From positions 37,561 through 101,560 of the forward strand of contig JAFLSD010000010.1 of NCBI GenBank assembly GCA_022511125.1: a stretch of DNA of 64,000 bases, given 5' to 3'. This DNA comes from Paramuribaculum sp. (GTDB lineage: Bacteria; Bacteroidota; Bacteroidia; Bacteroidales; Muribaculaceae). The notes beneath the pieces were generated by a model, which saw only the letters and a program-made list of their open reading frames with translations, had not been told where the DNA came from and ran no database searches. Every line of letters starts with the position of its first letter. The stretch's first letter is position 1. The position numbers and the translations under genes are program-made. Positions 18,833 through 28,239 of the stretch are shown here, one piece after another.

Positions 18833-20827
18833 TTAAAAATTCTTTGGATTTTCACCTGCAAGCATTCCCCATCCCGGGTTCTGATAGAGAACCGTAGAGC
18901 TTACCGAACCGTCTGGCGAAGCAGCTGTAAAGTCATTTTGTCCTAACGGGCTGAGATAATTAGCATTCACCCAAACATATCCGTTATAAACTGGATTGTT
19001 GAATTGTACTTTCTGGTAAGGACGAACGTACGGACTTAGGCTTTCCGGTGACATATTGCCGGTTGTCGGATCGACGATAACTTCAGCTGTCAGGAACAGA
19101 GGACTTGAAGGATCTGTGTAAACCGTTCCCCAGAATTTGATACCTTCGATGATGTAAGGTGTCTGGATCATCTGGTCGAGAGCGGCCCAGCGACGGAGGT
19201 CATCCCAACGTAGAGACTCGCCGATGAGCTCGTTTCTGCGTTCGCGACGCACGTTGTAGAGAGTAGCGTCGATGAGTTGACCGGCTGAGTAAGCGCCCCA
19301 GTCGCCGAGAGCTTCCTGACTCATGTCGGTGGCTGCGATAGTCACGTTGTAGTCCGGATTAACGAGCGCGCGGTTTCTCAGAGCACGCCAGTAGCTGTCG
19401 GCTGTGTTGTCGGGCGAGCCGTTGAGTTCCACACATGCTTCGATATAGTTGAGCATGGCTTCGGTGGCACGGAAGATTATCGAACCTGTCACTGATGAAT
19501 TGTTAGTAGTCTGTTCTACATTATAGGTCTTACCTTTCTTGATGCCATAACCGGTAGAATATTTCTTATTGGTCTGAGCATTCAACATTATGTTCAGATT
19601 GTTGTAGTTGGGAGTACCGTCTGTCTGGTAGTTCTCGATGCTGTAATCTCCTTTTGTGAAGATCTGGATGCGTGAATCGCGATCCTGAAGGCTTGCTGAG
19701 ATACCCTGGTTTTCCCATTCGGGATCATAACCCGAACCTGCGGCATAGATCGGAAGACCGTTGCGCATCACGAACGAGTTGACCAATCCGCGTGTCCAGC
19801 CCGATCCGCCACCGTTCACCTGCAGCTGCTGCTGGATATCGGTATAGATATTCTGGTCTGTATTGTAGTACTTGTAAAGAAGCACTTCGCTGTAACCTGT
19901 CAGGTCTTGATCGCAGAACATTGTGTAGTATGGGTTCTGACTCTGCAAAGCTGCATTCTGACCTACTATATTACCGGTGTTTTGTACGAGATTGTTTACA
20001 ATCTGGTCGCCCACGATCTTGGCCGATGCCATGGCTTCGGTCAGGAAGTAGTTGATTTCAGTGTCGATATTGAAGCCGTTGAGCAAACTCGGGTCGCCGG
20101 GCCATCCGGGTCCGCCGGGAACGAGGGCTGTGCCTTTGTGATGTTTCAGCCAAGTTGCCTCGAAAAGAGCCACGCGTGAACGGAACAACTGTGCACAAGC
20201 GCTGTTCAAACCGTTTTTGCCCTTAGAGTTTGTTTCAGGCAGATACTGTGCTGCCTTGGCAAGGTCTTCAAGTATAAAGCGTGCTACCTGATTGCGCGGA
20301 TAGCGTACCGTCTGTTCAAGAAGAGTTTCCTTATCGTCGGGAACAACTTCCGTTGTAATCGGGAAGTCGCCAATAACCTTATAGTTGTTGTAATTAGCGA
20401 ATGCACGGAAGAAATAAGCTTCTCCTATAGCCTCGTTGACCTCTGTCGACGGGCTGAGAACACCCGATTCGAGATTAGGCAGAACGTTTGCAAAGAAATA
20501 GTTTATCTGTCTCACAACCGTGAAGTCCCAGTTGCCGCTATGGGCAGGAACGGTCAGCTGACTCGGAACGAAACGAGTACTGTATTCCGCGTAAGCCTGA
20601 TTGTCGGTGTTGTTGTCGTCTGAGAAAGTTCCTAACTCCCATGAATTATTGGAGTGTGTGCGGAAACCTCCATAGAAGTTGATTGTATATGCCGACAGAT
20701 TGGAGGCTGACGTGAAGAAATTCTCAGGAATGATGTCTGATAGTGGTTCGCGATCCAGATAGTCGTCGCAGGATGCCAAACCTAAGGCTAAAGCACCTAA
20801 GAATATTCCGTTAATATATTTTTTCAT
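18833..20827 (-). CDS. SusD/RagB-family outer-membrane nutrient-binding lipoprotein (copy 2)
   Basis: A 664-aa lipoprotein with lipobox GLASC (Cys20) then DDYLDREPLSDI. Domain order is the same as in copy 1: TPR-like N-terminal half with AIGEAYFFRAFANYNNYK and C-terminal RagB/SusD domain with RRERRNELIGESLRWDDLRR. It starts 13 bp after susC copy 2. Differences from copy 1 are concentrated in residues 50-110, 320-345 and 395-435, the sort of exposed loops that contact ligand, while the rest is nearly identical. With its SusC it would form a surface importer of the Sus type; the ligand is unknown because no degradative enzyme is linked. Confidence 0.93.
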   Translation of the reverse strand: MKKYINGIFLGALALGLASCDDYLDREPLSDIIPENFFTSASNLSAYTINFYGGFRTHSNNSWELGTFSDDNNTDNQAYAEYSTRFVPSQLTVPAHSGNWDFTVVRQINYFFANVLPNLESGVLSPSTEVNEAIGEAYFFRAFANYNNYKVIGDFPITTEVVPDDKETLLEQTVRYPRNQVARFILEDLAKAAQYLPETNSKGKNGLNSACAQLFRSRVALFEATWLKHHKGTALVPGGPGWPGDPSLLNGFNIDTEINYFLTEAMASAKIVGDQIVNNLVQNTGNIVGQNAALQSQNPYYTMFCDQDLTGYSEVLLYKYYNTDQNIYTDIQQQLQVNGGGSGWTRGLVNSFVMRNGLPIYAAGSGYDPEWENQGISASLQDRDSRIQIFTKGDYSIENYQTDGTPNYNNLNIMLNAQTNKKYSTGYGIKKGKTYNVEQTTNNSSVTGSIIFRATEAMLNYIEACVELNGSPDNTADSYWRALRNRALVNPDYNVTIAATDMSQEALGDWGAYSAGQLIDATLYNVRRERRNELIGESLRWDDLRRWAALDQMIQTPYIIEGIKFWGTVYTDPSSPLFLTAEVIVDPTTGNMSPESLSPYVRPYQKVQFNNPVYNGYVWVNANYLSPLGQNDFTAASPDGSVSSTVLYQNPGWGMLAGENPKNF

Positions 20828-20839
20828 GATTTTTCGGTT

Positions 20840-23800
20840 TTAGAAAGTTACGTTTAAACCACAAGAGAATACTCGTGACAACGGATAAACCTTACCGAAG
20901 CCCGATGTCTGGTAAGCTTCGATCAGTTCGGGGTTACCCTGCTTGGTAAATTTGGTCATCTGGGCTAAGTTTTCACCGGAGAAGAACAGGCGTACTTTTT
21001 CAAGATATGCTTTTCTTGTCACCTTCTGAGGGATAGTATAGCCGATAGTCACGTTTTTGAGAGAGCAGTAAGCTGCGTTCTGAAGATAACGCGTCTGTAC
21101 CTGCTTGTTTTTACCTGTATTGTTGGTGTAACTCGGTCTCGCATAGTAAGAGTCGAGGTTCGGACCTAACGGGTTGGTAGTATCTTCCGGACGGAAATAG
21201 TCGAGCTGATATTCATAGAGGTTGGCGTGGAATTTTCCGTTGTTGGTGAATCCCCAGAATACAGCATAGTTGTTATTGCTGTTGTCGGGGAAATAGTCGC
21301 GTTTGCCTACGCCCTGGAAGAATACTCTCACGTCGAAGCCTTTCCACTGTGCATCGAGAATGATACCGTAGTTGTATCTCGGAGTAGTGTTACCGATAAC
21401 TTTGAGGTCACCGTGATTTTCCAAAGTGTTTTCACCGGGGCCAACGACGCCGTCGCCGTCGATGTCGGCATACATGATATCACCGGCTACCCACTGGTTG
21501 CCTAAACGATCCTGGTTTGCTTTGGCAAGGTGAGCGTCCATTTCTGCCTGATTCTTGGCGATGCCGATAGTGGTATAACCCCAGATATCGCCATATCTTG
21601 CGCCCGGGAAGTAGGTAGAAAGAGTCTTGGATTCATTAGGATACTCATCGATTGTGATGATGTGGTCATACAGATTCAAAGTCACGCCGTATGAGAAATC
21701 CTGGATGCGGTCGCGCCAGCTTGCTGTGAGTTCCCAACCTTTTGATGTCATCGACAGGTTGTTGGTGCTCGGACCGGTTACGAAACCGGAAGCATTTGCT
21801 GCTGTACCCAACAGGTTCGGTAAGATTTGACCCGGACCTACCATATCCATAGTCTTGCGGTTATAGTAGTCGATCGTACCGGTCAGTCGGTTGTTCAGGA
21901 AGCCCCAGTCCAAACCGATGTCCCAAGTGCGGTTCTTTTCCCATGTCAGAGAAGTTGATACGATGCCCGGCATCGTGGCTACTGTTGTCTTTTCGCCGTT
22001 TACTAACCAGCCGTATGTACCGGCACTGTAACCCATATTGCTGTATGTCGGATACCAGTTGCTTGTGTTCTGGTTGCCTAATCTACCCCAAGAGTAACGC
22101 ACTTTCAAGGTGTTGACTTTCTGGCGTACGCTTTCGAACCATGATTCGTTAGCCACGTTCCAACCTAATGAGAAAGAAGGGCTGGTTGACCAACGGTGAC
22201 CGCGGCGGAAACGTGAAGTTCCGTCATAGCGGATGTTACCTTCTACGAGATAACGGCCTTTGTAGTCGTAGTTGATACGGCCGAAGAAACCGGCTGTTGC
22301 CCATTCGTTTGCATAACCTGTAAGAACTGAAGGACCGTCAGTTTTGTCAAGATATGGAATATCGGCGATTATACCGTCTCTCTGAGCTGAGAACAAATCA
22401 TATTTGAGCCATTCGCTCTGGAAACCGGCCATAACCTTGAATTGATGGTCTTGCTTGATATTGAACTGATAGGTAGCATATACGTTCGGGTTGAAATAGT
22501 TGGTGATCTGAGATCTGTCAGCTACGCGTGAGCCTGTAGGATAACCTGCGGGATAGTCCGGAGCATTCAGGTCGTATGCGTCACCGTTAACACCCCATGC
22601 TTGGGTCTGAAGATAAGCGTGATGGATTTTGTAGTTGCGTGCGCTATAGTTCATTTCTGCATTGAGGCTCAATCCTTCAAGCGGAGTGATCAGGAAAGAG
22701 AACTGGTGGTCGAGACGGTCGTTGAGAGATTTGAATCGACCTCCGTTTGTCAAAGCCTCGATGAATGAATATGCGTTGGGATGACCGTTCGGGTCGTAAA
22801 GCGGCATGTTCGGCCAGTTTCTGGAGATGTCATGGTAAAGCAGACCGGCACCTGCGCTATCGGTAACGTACGACGGGAAATTATTGTCGATACGGCTCCA
22901 TCTTGCAGAGTAACCGAAGAGCAACCACGGAGTGATCTGGAAGTTGATGCGGCCGGTTATATTATATCTCATGTGCTTGTCGTCGCCGAAATTCAATATA
23001 CCGCCCTGATCGAGGATGCTGGCTGAGAAATATGTGTTGATTCTGTCAGATCCGCCTGTCACAGAAATATTGTGTTCCTGAGAGAAAGAAGTCTTTCCGA
23101 AAAGATGATACATCCAGTCGGTATTGCCGACAGGGAGTGTATTGATATTTACCTGACCGTAATCATCCCATTCGTTAGGAGCGTTAGGTTTCGGATACAT
23201 CGTGGTGTAGCCTGTTTCAACGGCTCTCTTGAGTTCTTCAACTTTGCTGTCCGGGAGAAATACACCCATACCAGCATTGAGAGATGCTTCGTTGGCTGTT
23301 AAAGCCCAAAGGTATGAGTTGGCATTGTGAGGCAATTTGTAAACATTGCTCCAACGGAAAGAGTCGCTGTAAGTCACCTGTACTTTACCCTGCTTACCGT
23401 TCTTTGTAGTAACGAGGATCACACCGCCTGCTGCACGCGAACCGTAAATTGAAGATGCGGCTGCGTCTTTCAGGATAGAGATGTTTTCGATGTCCTGCGG
23501 GTTAACAGTATTGAGGTCACCTTCCATACCGTCGATTAGCACGAGAGGAACCACGTTTGAACCGGAACCGATCGTACCGATACCACGGATATTCATGGTC
23601 TTGGTTGCATTCAGCTGACCACCGAGGTTAGAGCCGATGATATCCAGACCGGGAGCCAGACCTGCAAGAGCGTCGACTGCCGAAGATACCGGGCGGTTGG
23701 AAAGTTCTGTTGCCGAAATCGTTGATACGGCACCGGTGAGGTTGGCTTTCTTCTGTACACCGAAACCAACGACTACCACCTCATCAAGAGCAGCAACGTC

Positions 23801-24139
23801 ATCTTCCATTGTAATGTTGAGGGGAGTGCCGTGCCAGACGGTTTCATACGGTTTGCAACCGATCATGGTGAAACGGAGCGATTCTCCTCTGTTCACATTT
23901 GCGATGGAGAAGTTACCGTCAACATCGGTTGAGGCTCCTTTGGAAGTTCCCGGAACCATTACGGACACACCTACGAGAGGTTCGCCGAATTGATCCACAA
24001 CCGTACCTGTAGCCGTTTCGGGCGCAGGCGCTTCAGATGCCTTCACATTGAAGTTACACAGCATCATAACGAGAACTGATAGCAAAAACGCCAATCCAGG
24101 CAATTTCCGCTTGCTCGAAGTTTTTTGATAATGATACAT
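20840..24139 (-). CDS. SusC/RagA-family TonB-dependent outer-membrane transporter (copy 2)
   Basis: A 1099-aa paralog of copy 1 with the same architecture: signal peptide 1-34, regulatory-like domain about 42-118, TonB box and plug (NISILKDAAASSIYGSRAAG) and barrel ending VFSCGLNVTF. An extra segment (around GTAANASGFVTGPSTNN near residue 780) and a longer loop near 300 distinguish it from copy 1. It is the first gene after the thr operon, on the same strand, but has its own G-tract promoter (24247-24282). The duplication unit appears to be promoter, susC, susD and terminator, about 5.5 kb. The tandem arrangement and identical 5' ends point to recent duplication or gene conversion. Confidence 0.95.
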   Translation of the reverse strand: MYHYQKTSSKRKLPGLAFLLSVLVMMLCNFNVKASEAPAPETATGTVVDQFGEPLVGVSVMVPGTSKGASTDVDGNFSIANVNRGESLRFTMIGCKPYETVWHGTPLNITMEDDVAALDEVVVVGFGVQKKANLTGAVSTISATELSNRPVSSAVDALAGLAPGLDIIGSNLGGQLNATKTMNIRGIGTIGSGSNVVPLVLIDGMEGDLNTVNPQDIENISILKDAAASSIYGSRAAGGVILVTTKNGKQGKVQVTYSDSFRWSNVYKLPHNANSYLWALTANEASLNAGMGVFLPDSKVEELKRAVETGYTTMYPKPNAPNEWDDYGQVNINTLPVGNTDWMYHLFGKTSFSQEHNISVTGGSDRINTYFSASILDQGGILNFGDDKHMRYNITGRINFQITPWLLFGYSARWSRIDNNFPSYVTDSAGAGLLYHDISRNWPNMPLYDPNGHPNAYSFIEALTNGGRFKSLNDRLDHQFSFLITPLEGLSLNAEMNYSARNYKIHHAYLQTQAWGVNGDAYDLNAPDYPAGYPTGSRVADRSQITNYFNPNVYATYQFNIKQDHQFKVMAGFQSEWLKYDLFSAQRDGIIADIPYLDKTDGPSVLTGYANEWATAGFFGRINYDYKGRYLVEGNIRYDGTSRFRRGHRWSTSPSFSLGWNVANESWFESVRQKVNTLKVRYSWGRLGNQNTSNWYPTYSNMGYSAGTYGWLVNGEKTTVATMPGIVSTSLTWEKNRTWDIGLDWGFLNNRLTGTIDYYNRKTMDMVGPGQILPNLLGTAANASGFVTGPSTNNLSMTSKGWELTASWRDRIQDFSYGVTLNLYDHIITIDEYPNESKTLSTYFPGARYGDIWGYTTIGIAKNQAEMDAHLAKANQDRLGNQWVAGDIMYADIDGDGVVGPGENTLENHGDLKVIGNTTPRYNYGIILDAQWKGFDVRVFFQGVGKRDYFPDNSNNNYAVFWGFTNNGKFHANLYEYQLDYFRPEDTTNPLGPNLDSYYARPSYTNNTGKNKQVQTRYLQNAAYCSLKNVTIGYTIPQKVTRKAYLEKVRLFFSGENLAQMTKFTKQGNPELIEAYQTSGFGKVYPLSRVFSCGLNVTF
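23840..24139 (-). repeat. 300-bp tract identical to the 5' end of susC copy 1
   Basis: Partner of 18092-18391. Identity also runs about 15 bp upstream of the ATG before the leaders diverge. Confidence 0.85.
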
Positions 24140-24246
24140 GTTGTTAATTATTAAGTTATTTAATTGGGTTGGGTTCGTATTAATTATATTTAAGTTAATT
24201 TGAACCTGTTTTCATGTCTGATTAAGGCCGACTACCTTTCATTATG

Positions 24247-24282
24247 CAAAATTATATTAATTGGTCTATTTTATCCCCCCCC
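24247..24282 (-). promoter_or_regulatory. G-tract promoter of susC-susD copy 2
   Basis: On the minus strand eight G (24282-24275) are followed after 20 nt by TAATTTTG (24254-24247). It is 108 bp upstream of the susC ATG. Confidence 0.6.
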
Positions 24283-24410
24283 TACAATTAAAAAATGTTA
24301 AAATTATTAATTTTTTTTGACCCCTTTTTTGACTATTGACTATAATAGTCAGTAGCCTAACGCTTTGCGTTGCTTTGATGAAATTTACCTTATTTGCTGT
24401 TTTGGAAGTG

Positions 24411-25493
24411 TCAGATGACGGCTGACAGCATCTCCACCGGCTCGGATGTGTGGCGGCGGAGGGCGCAGGGGGTAGGATGGTCAGCCGTGATGGTGATTTC
24501 GGCGGTGATCTTCTTTGAGGAAAGAAGTGAAAGCAGGGTGCCGACGAGGTGACGGTCGATTTCTTCCAGGGCGTGCATTTTCAGTAGGGGATCGCCGAGA
24601 TGTCCGGCTTCGTCGGGTGCTTCTACGTGGATAAGAACGAATTCGGAGCCGCCCTCCAATGCCGCGGCCGCTGCCATGGCTTTGCCGTCGTAATCTGTGT
24701 GGAGGCTTCCGGTGGCTCCGGGAATATGAGGCGCTGTGATTCCTGTAGCCAGAGCTATTCCGCGGACGAGGGGAGTGCCGGTTATTGCTGCGGGTTTTTC
24801 GTATCCTGAAAGTTTGGAAAAGGGGGTGAGTTGCGGCAGACGGCCTCCTCCCCATAGCCATAACGAGAAATAACGAGCTGATCCACCGATATCTATGCGG
24901 ATTCTGTCATTGATTATCGTCGATAAGGCTTTTGCTTCGTCTGAATCGGGTTGGTCGGGTGGCAAAATTTGCCAATTTTTGACTCCTTTGAATTTCGATT
25001 CATGAGGAGGGTGGTAAATATGGCCGTAGAATCGATTTTTAGATACCGCCACGCTCTTTAAATCCGAAAAATGTGTTACCCTATATCCCAAACTTTTTAA
25101 CGCGCTGAAGTGGCCTAAAAATCGATTTTTGAGTGCGTCGATTTTGATGTCTGCCGGCCGGTCGGTGATAAAAGAGCCTTCGGCGTTGATTTCCACGATG
25201 TTACAACGTATGGCGTGATCTTCATCGCTGATGTCGATTCCGACCCCGAGGGCTTCGAAGGGTCCGCGGCCGACTTTTCCGTAGATTTCCGGGGGATAAC
25301 CGAGCAGTTTGAGTATGGCGTTTTCGCTTCCCGGGATCCTTCCGTCGTCGAATGTACGGAACATGCTTTTTCTACCCGATCGGGCAAGCATGCCGATGTT
25401 CGGGGTATGGGCGGCCTCGAAAGGCGTCTTTCCCCTGAGTTCGTCGCAAGGCAGGTCGGCGGCTCCGTCGAGGATGATAAGAATTTTCTTCAC
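24411..25493 (-). CDS. Phosphoglycerate-mutase-like proposed homoserine kinase, short C-terminus
   Basis: A 360-aa member of the alkaline-phosphatase superfamily related to archaeal-type cofactor-independent phosphoglycerate mutase. Metal ligand region LDGAADLP (8-15), the active-site Ser region PGSENAIL (54-61), the HVEAPDEAGH segment near 290 and TADHPTPC near 335 are all present. In Bacteroidetes this family is found between thrA and thrC and is a proposed alternative homoserine kinase (O-phosphohomoserine from homoserine). It lies 13 bp behind thrA, which supports that reading. The protein stops at EPVEMLSAVI, about 40 residues earlier than I expect for the family, and no thrC follows. 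Glycolytic mutase is the alternative. Confidence 0.7.
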   Translation of the reverse strand: MKKILIILDGAADLPCDELRGKTPFEAAHTPNIGMLARSGRKSMFRTFDDGRIPGSENAILKLLGYPPEIYGKVGRGPFEALGVGIDISDEDHAIRCNIVEINAEGSFITDRPADIKIDALKNRFLGHFSALKSLGYRVTHFSDLKSVAVSKNRFYGHIYHPPHESKFKGVKNWQILPPDQPDSDEAKALSTIINDRIRIDIGGSARYFSLWLWGGGRLPQLTPFSKLSGYEKPAAITGTPLVRGIALATGITAPHIPGATGSLHTDYDGKAMAAAAALEGGSEFVLIHVEAPDEAGHLGDPLLKMHALEEIDRHLVGTLLSLLSSKKITAEITITADHPTPCALRRHTSEPVEMLSAVI

Positions 25494-25506
25494 TTAGCTG
25501 GCTTCG

Positions 25507-27960
25507 TTAGCGGATGTTCGCTATACTGAAAATGTCGGCGAACACTCCCGCGGCTGTGACTTCCGCACCGGCGCCGTAACCTTTGATCACCATCGGAAAT
25601 TCACGGTAGCGTTCGGTAGTGATGAGGATAACGTTGCTGCTTCCACCGAGGTTATAGAACGGATGGGAGGCATCGACTTTTCTGAGGCCTACTTCCGCCA
25701 CGCCGTCGGAAAAGCTTGCCACAAAGCGGTATTTTTCCCCGGTCTCCTCGGCTTCAAGGCGCTTTTGCTCGTAAAATTCATCGACTTCCGCCACCGTTTT
25801 CATAAATTCGTCGACCGTTCCCTTAAAATATTTTTCGGGAAGCAGAGGAGTGAGACGGACATCTTTTTGTTCGACGGCATAGCCGGCTTCGCGAGCGAGA
25901 ATCACGATTTTTCTGATCACATCCGTACCGCTTAGGTCTGTCCGCGGATCAGGTTCGCTATATCCTTCGGCATGAGCCTTGGCTATGGTTTTGGAAAGCG
26001 GCATTTCTTTCGAAAGCGTGTTGAAAATGAAATTGAGCGTACCGGAAACAACAGCTTCTATTTTGAGGATACGGTCGCCGGAATTGATAAGCGAATTGAT
26101 AGTGTTTATGATCGGCAGTCCGGCGCCTACGTTGGTTTCGAAAAGATATTTCACGTCTTTCTGCCGTGCTATATCTTTGAGCCGTTTGTAATCCTTATAG
26201 TCCGATGATGCCGCTATTTTGTTGGCGGCCACGACATTGACATTGTGGCTCAGCATATCGCCATAGAGCGCGGCTATTTCGGGGCTCGACGTGCAGTCGA
26301 CGAAAACGGAATTGAAAATGTTCATTCCGAGAATCTCGTCGCGTATCAGTCCCTGAGAGGAAACCAATGGCGATTCGTCGAGGATCTGACGGTAGGACGC
26401 GAGGTCGATTCCTTCGCGGTCGAACACGGCTTTTTTGGAATTGGCAATGCCCACTACCTTTAGCTTCAGAGCCTTGTCGCGAAGAAGAGTTTCTTGCTGC
26501 AGGGCAAGCTGCTGAAGCAGGTGACGCCCAATGTTGCCAATTCCGATTATGAAAAGATTAAGCACTTGGGTGTCAGAGAGAAAAAAACTGTCGTGGATGA
26601 CATTTAGCGCTTTGCGCTGGTCCTTGATGCGGATAACGAACGAGATGTTGGTTTCGGAGGCTCCCTGTGCGCAGGCTATCACGTTGATACCGTTGCGACC
26701 GAGAGTGTTGAAAAGCCGTCCGGCCACGCCGGCGGCATGGCGCATGTTTTCGCCCACGATAGCCACGGTGGCAAGATTGTGTTCGGCGTGGATGGGGTTG
26801 ATCTCGCCCGAAGCGAGTTCGGAAGCAAATTCCCGTTTGAGAGCTTCGACAGCAAGCTGGGCGTCCTCGTTTTTGACGGCAAACGACGTATTGTTTTCAC
26901 TCGATGTCTGCGAAACCATGAAAACGCTCACTCCCTCGCGTGTCAGCGCATTGAAGATGCGGGCGTTGATACCTACGATTCCTACCATGCCGAGACCCGA
27001 CATGGTGATCAGGCAGGTGTCGCTGATCGATGATATTCCTTTGATGGCTTTGCCGTTGACGGGTTTCTCCTTCTCCTCCCGGGTAGCGGAAATGTAGGTT
27101 CCGGGCGCAGTCGAGTTGAAGGTGTTTTTGATAAGAATAGGAATGTTTTTATGGAAAACGGGATAGATGGTGGGAGGATAAATCACCTTTGCCCCGAAGT
27201 TGCAAAGCTCCATGGCTTCGACAAACGTGAGATGGTCGATGACATAAGTATTGTTTATCACCCTGGGGTCGGCAGTCATGAAACCGTCGACATCTGTCCA
27301 TATTTCGAGAATTTCGGCATCGAGCGCCGCGGCGATTATAGCTGCAGTGTAATCGCTGCCTCCACGGCCGAGATTGGTAATGTCGCCGTTATGAGCATCG
27401 GTGGAGATGAAACCCGGCACGACACCAACCTCGAAATCCATATTTTCGAAAGCGTCGAGCACCAGCGGCAGAGTGACATTATTGTCAAGCACATGTTTGC
27501 CGAACTGGTCGACGGTTTTGATGAATTTGCGGGAGTCAAAAAGTTTCGCGCCTTTTATGATGCGGCTGATAATCAGACTTGAAAGTCGCTCCCCGTAACT
27601 GACGATTATATCCAGCGCTCTTGTCGAAAGGTCGCCCAGGAGGCTCACTCCTTTGAAAATATTGCCTAATTCGTCGAGCATTTCCGACACTTCCTCACGT
27701 GTTTTTTCGCGCAAATGTTCGGGAACCATTCCGTCGATCACCGTGAAGTGCCGTCGGGCTATGAGGTCGTAGGTCTCTTTGTAGTCGTTGTTCTTTCCTT
27801 CAGCGGCGGCTCGGGCGGTATTGATGAGAAGGTCGGTGACGCCTCCCAATGCAGAAACCACGATAATGACCGGATGTTCTCTGCCTTCCACAATCGACTT
27901 GACATGCTGCAGACTTTCTACAGTTCCCACAGATGTCCCGCCAAATTTTAAAACCTTCAT
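25507..27960 (-). CDS. thrA: Bifunctional aspartokinase / homoserine dehydrogenase
   Basis: An 817-aa fusion catalysing the first and third steps of threonine/methionine synthesis. The aspartokinase domain starts with KFGGTSVG (residues 5-12) and includes GRGGSDYTAAIIAAAL near 210. Two ACT regulatory segments follow (about 310-460). The homoserine dehydrogenase Rossmann motif is LFIIGIGNIGRHLLQQL near 470, with the catalytic region FETNVGAGLPIINTINSLIN near 600 and EGYSEPDPRTDLSGTD near 655. Length is standard. A -7 box lies upstream at 28031-28038; I see no clear leader peptide rich in Thr/Ile codons. The next gene is the proposed homoserine kinase. Confidence 0.95.
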   Translation of the reverse strand: MKVLKFGGTSVGTVESLQHVKSIVEGREHPVIIVVSALGGVTDLLINTARAAAEGKNNDYKETYDLIARRHFTVIDGMVPEHLREKTREEVSEMLDELGNIFKGVSLLGDLSTRALDIIVSYGERLSSLIISRIIKGAKLFDSRKFIKTVDQFGKHVLDNNVTLPLVLDAFENMDFEVGVVPGFISTDAHNGDITNLGRGGSDYTAAIIAAALDAEILEIWTDVDGFMTADPRVINNTYVIDHLTFVEAMELCNFGAKVIYPPTIYPVFHKNIPILIKNTFNSTAPGTYISATREEKEKPVNGKAIKGISSISDTCLITMSGLGMVGIVGINARIFNALTREGVSVFMVSQTSSENNTSFAVKNEDAQLAVEALKREFASELASGEINPIHAEHNLATVAIVGENMRHAAGVAGRLFNTLGRNGINVIACAQGASETNISFVIRIKDQRKALNVIHDSFFLSDTQVLNLFIIGIGNIGRHLLQQLALQQETLLRDKALKLKVVGIANSKKAVFDREGIDLASYRQILDESPLVSSQGLIRDEILGMNIFNSVFVDCTSSPEIAALYGDMLSHNVNVVAANKIAASSDYKDYKRLKDIARQKDVKYLFETNVGAGLPIINTINSLINSGDRILKIEAVVSGTLNFIFNTLSKEMPLSKTIAKAHAEGYSEPDPRTDLSGTDVIRKIVILAREAGYAVEQKDVRLTPLLPEKYFKGTVDEFMKTVAEVDEFYEQKRLEAEETGEKYRFVASFSDGVAEVGLRKVDASHPFYNLGGSSNVILITTERYREFPMVIKGYGAGAEVTAAGVFADIFSIANIR

Positions 27961-28030
27961 TTCTTGTGCTTTACTTGGAATATGAATGAATTGAAATTTC
28001 TAATAATGCCCTTGCGGGTAAAATTCGCCA

Positions 28031-28038
28031 CAAAAGTA
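28031..28038 (-). promoter_or_regulatory. -7 box for thrA
   Basis: Minus-strand TACTTTTG fits TAnnTTTG, giving a leader of about 65 nt before the ATG at 27960. Confidence 0.5.
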
Positions 28039-28204
28039 GCTATTTTTTTGTAAAGATTGCAGAAAATAGGCTATTAGTCACACTAAAAGTATTATGAGGT
28101 CTTAACTCATCCGATTAACCGGCAAAATAGAATTATAGTCATCTATTCATGTATTCCGAGCAATAAAAATGAATGATAATTAGGAAGATGAAACGTAAAT
28201 TTGA

Positions 28205-28212
28205 TATCTTTG
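28205..28212 (+). promoter_or_regulatory. -7 box for the flavodoxin lipoprotein gene
   Basis: TATCTTTG fits TAnnTTTG, 28 bp before the ATG at 28240. It supports that ATG over an upstream TTG at 28201, which lies before the likely transcription start. Confidence 0.55.
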
Positions 28213-28239
28213 CCGACAAATCATTTAAAATTTAGGACA

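Noticed and set aside
24320-24360. Palindrome GACTATAATAGTC as a terminator for the homoserine kinase gene
   Set aside because: No T run follows on the minus strand; the structure is short and may be fortuitous.
26531-27097. 188-codon plus-strand ORF inside thrA
   Set aside because: Shadow of the thrA frame, which carries intact family motifs and runs full length.
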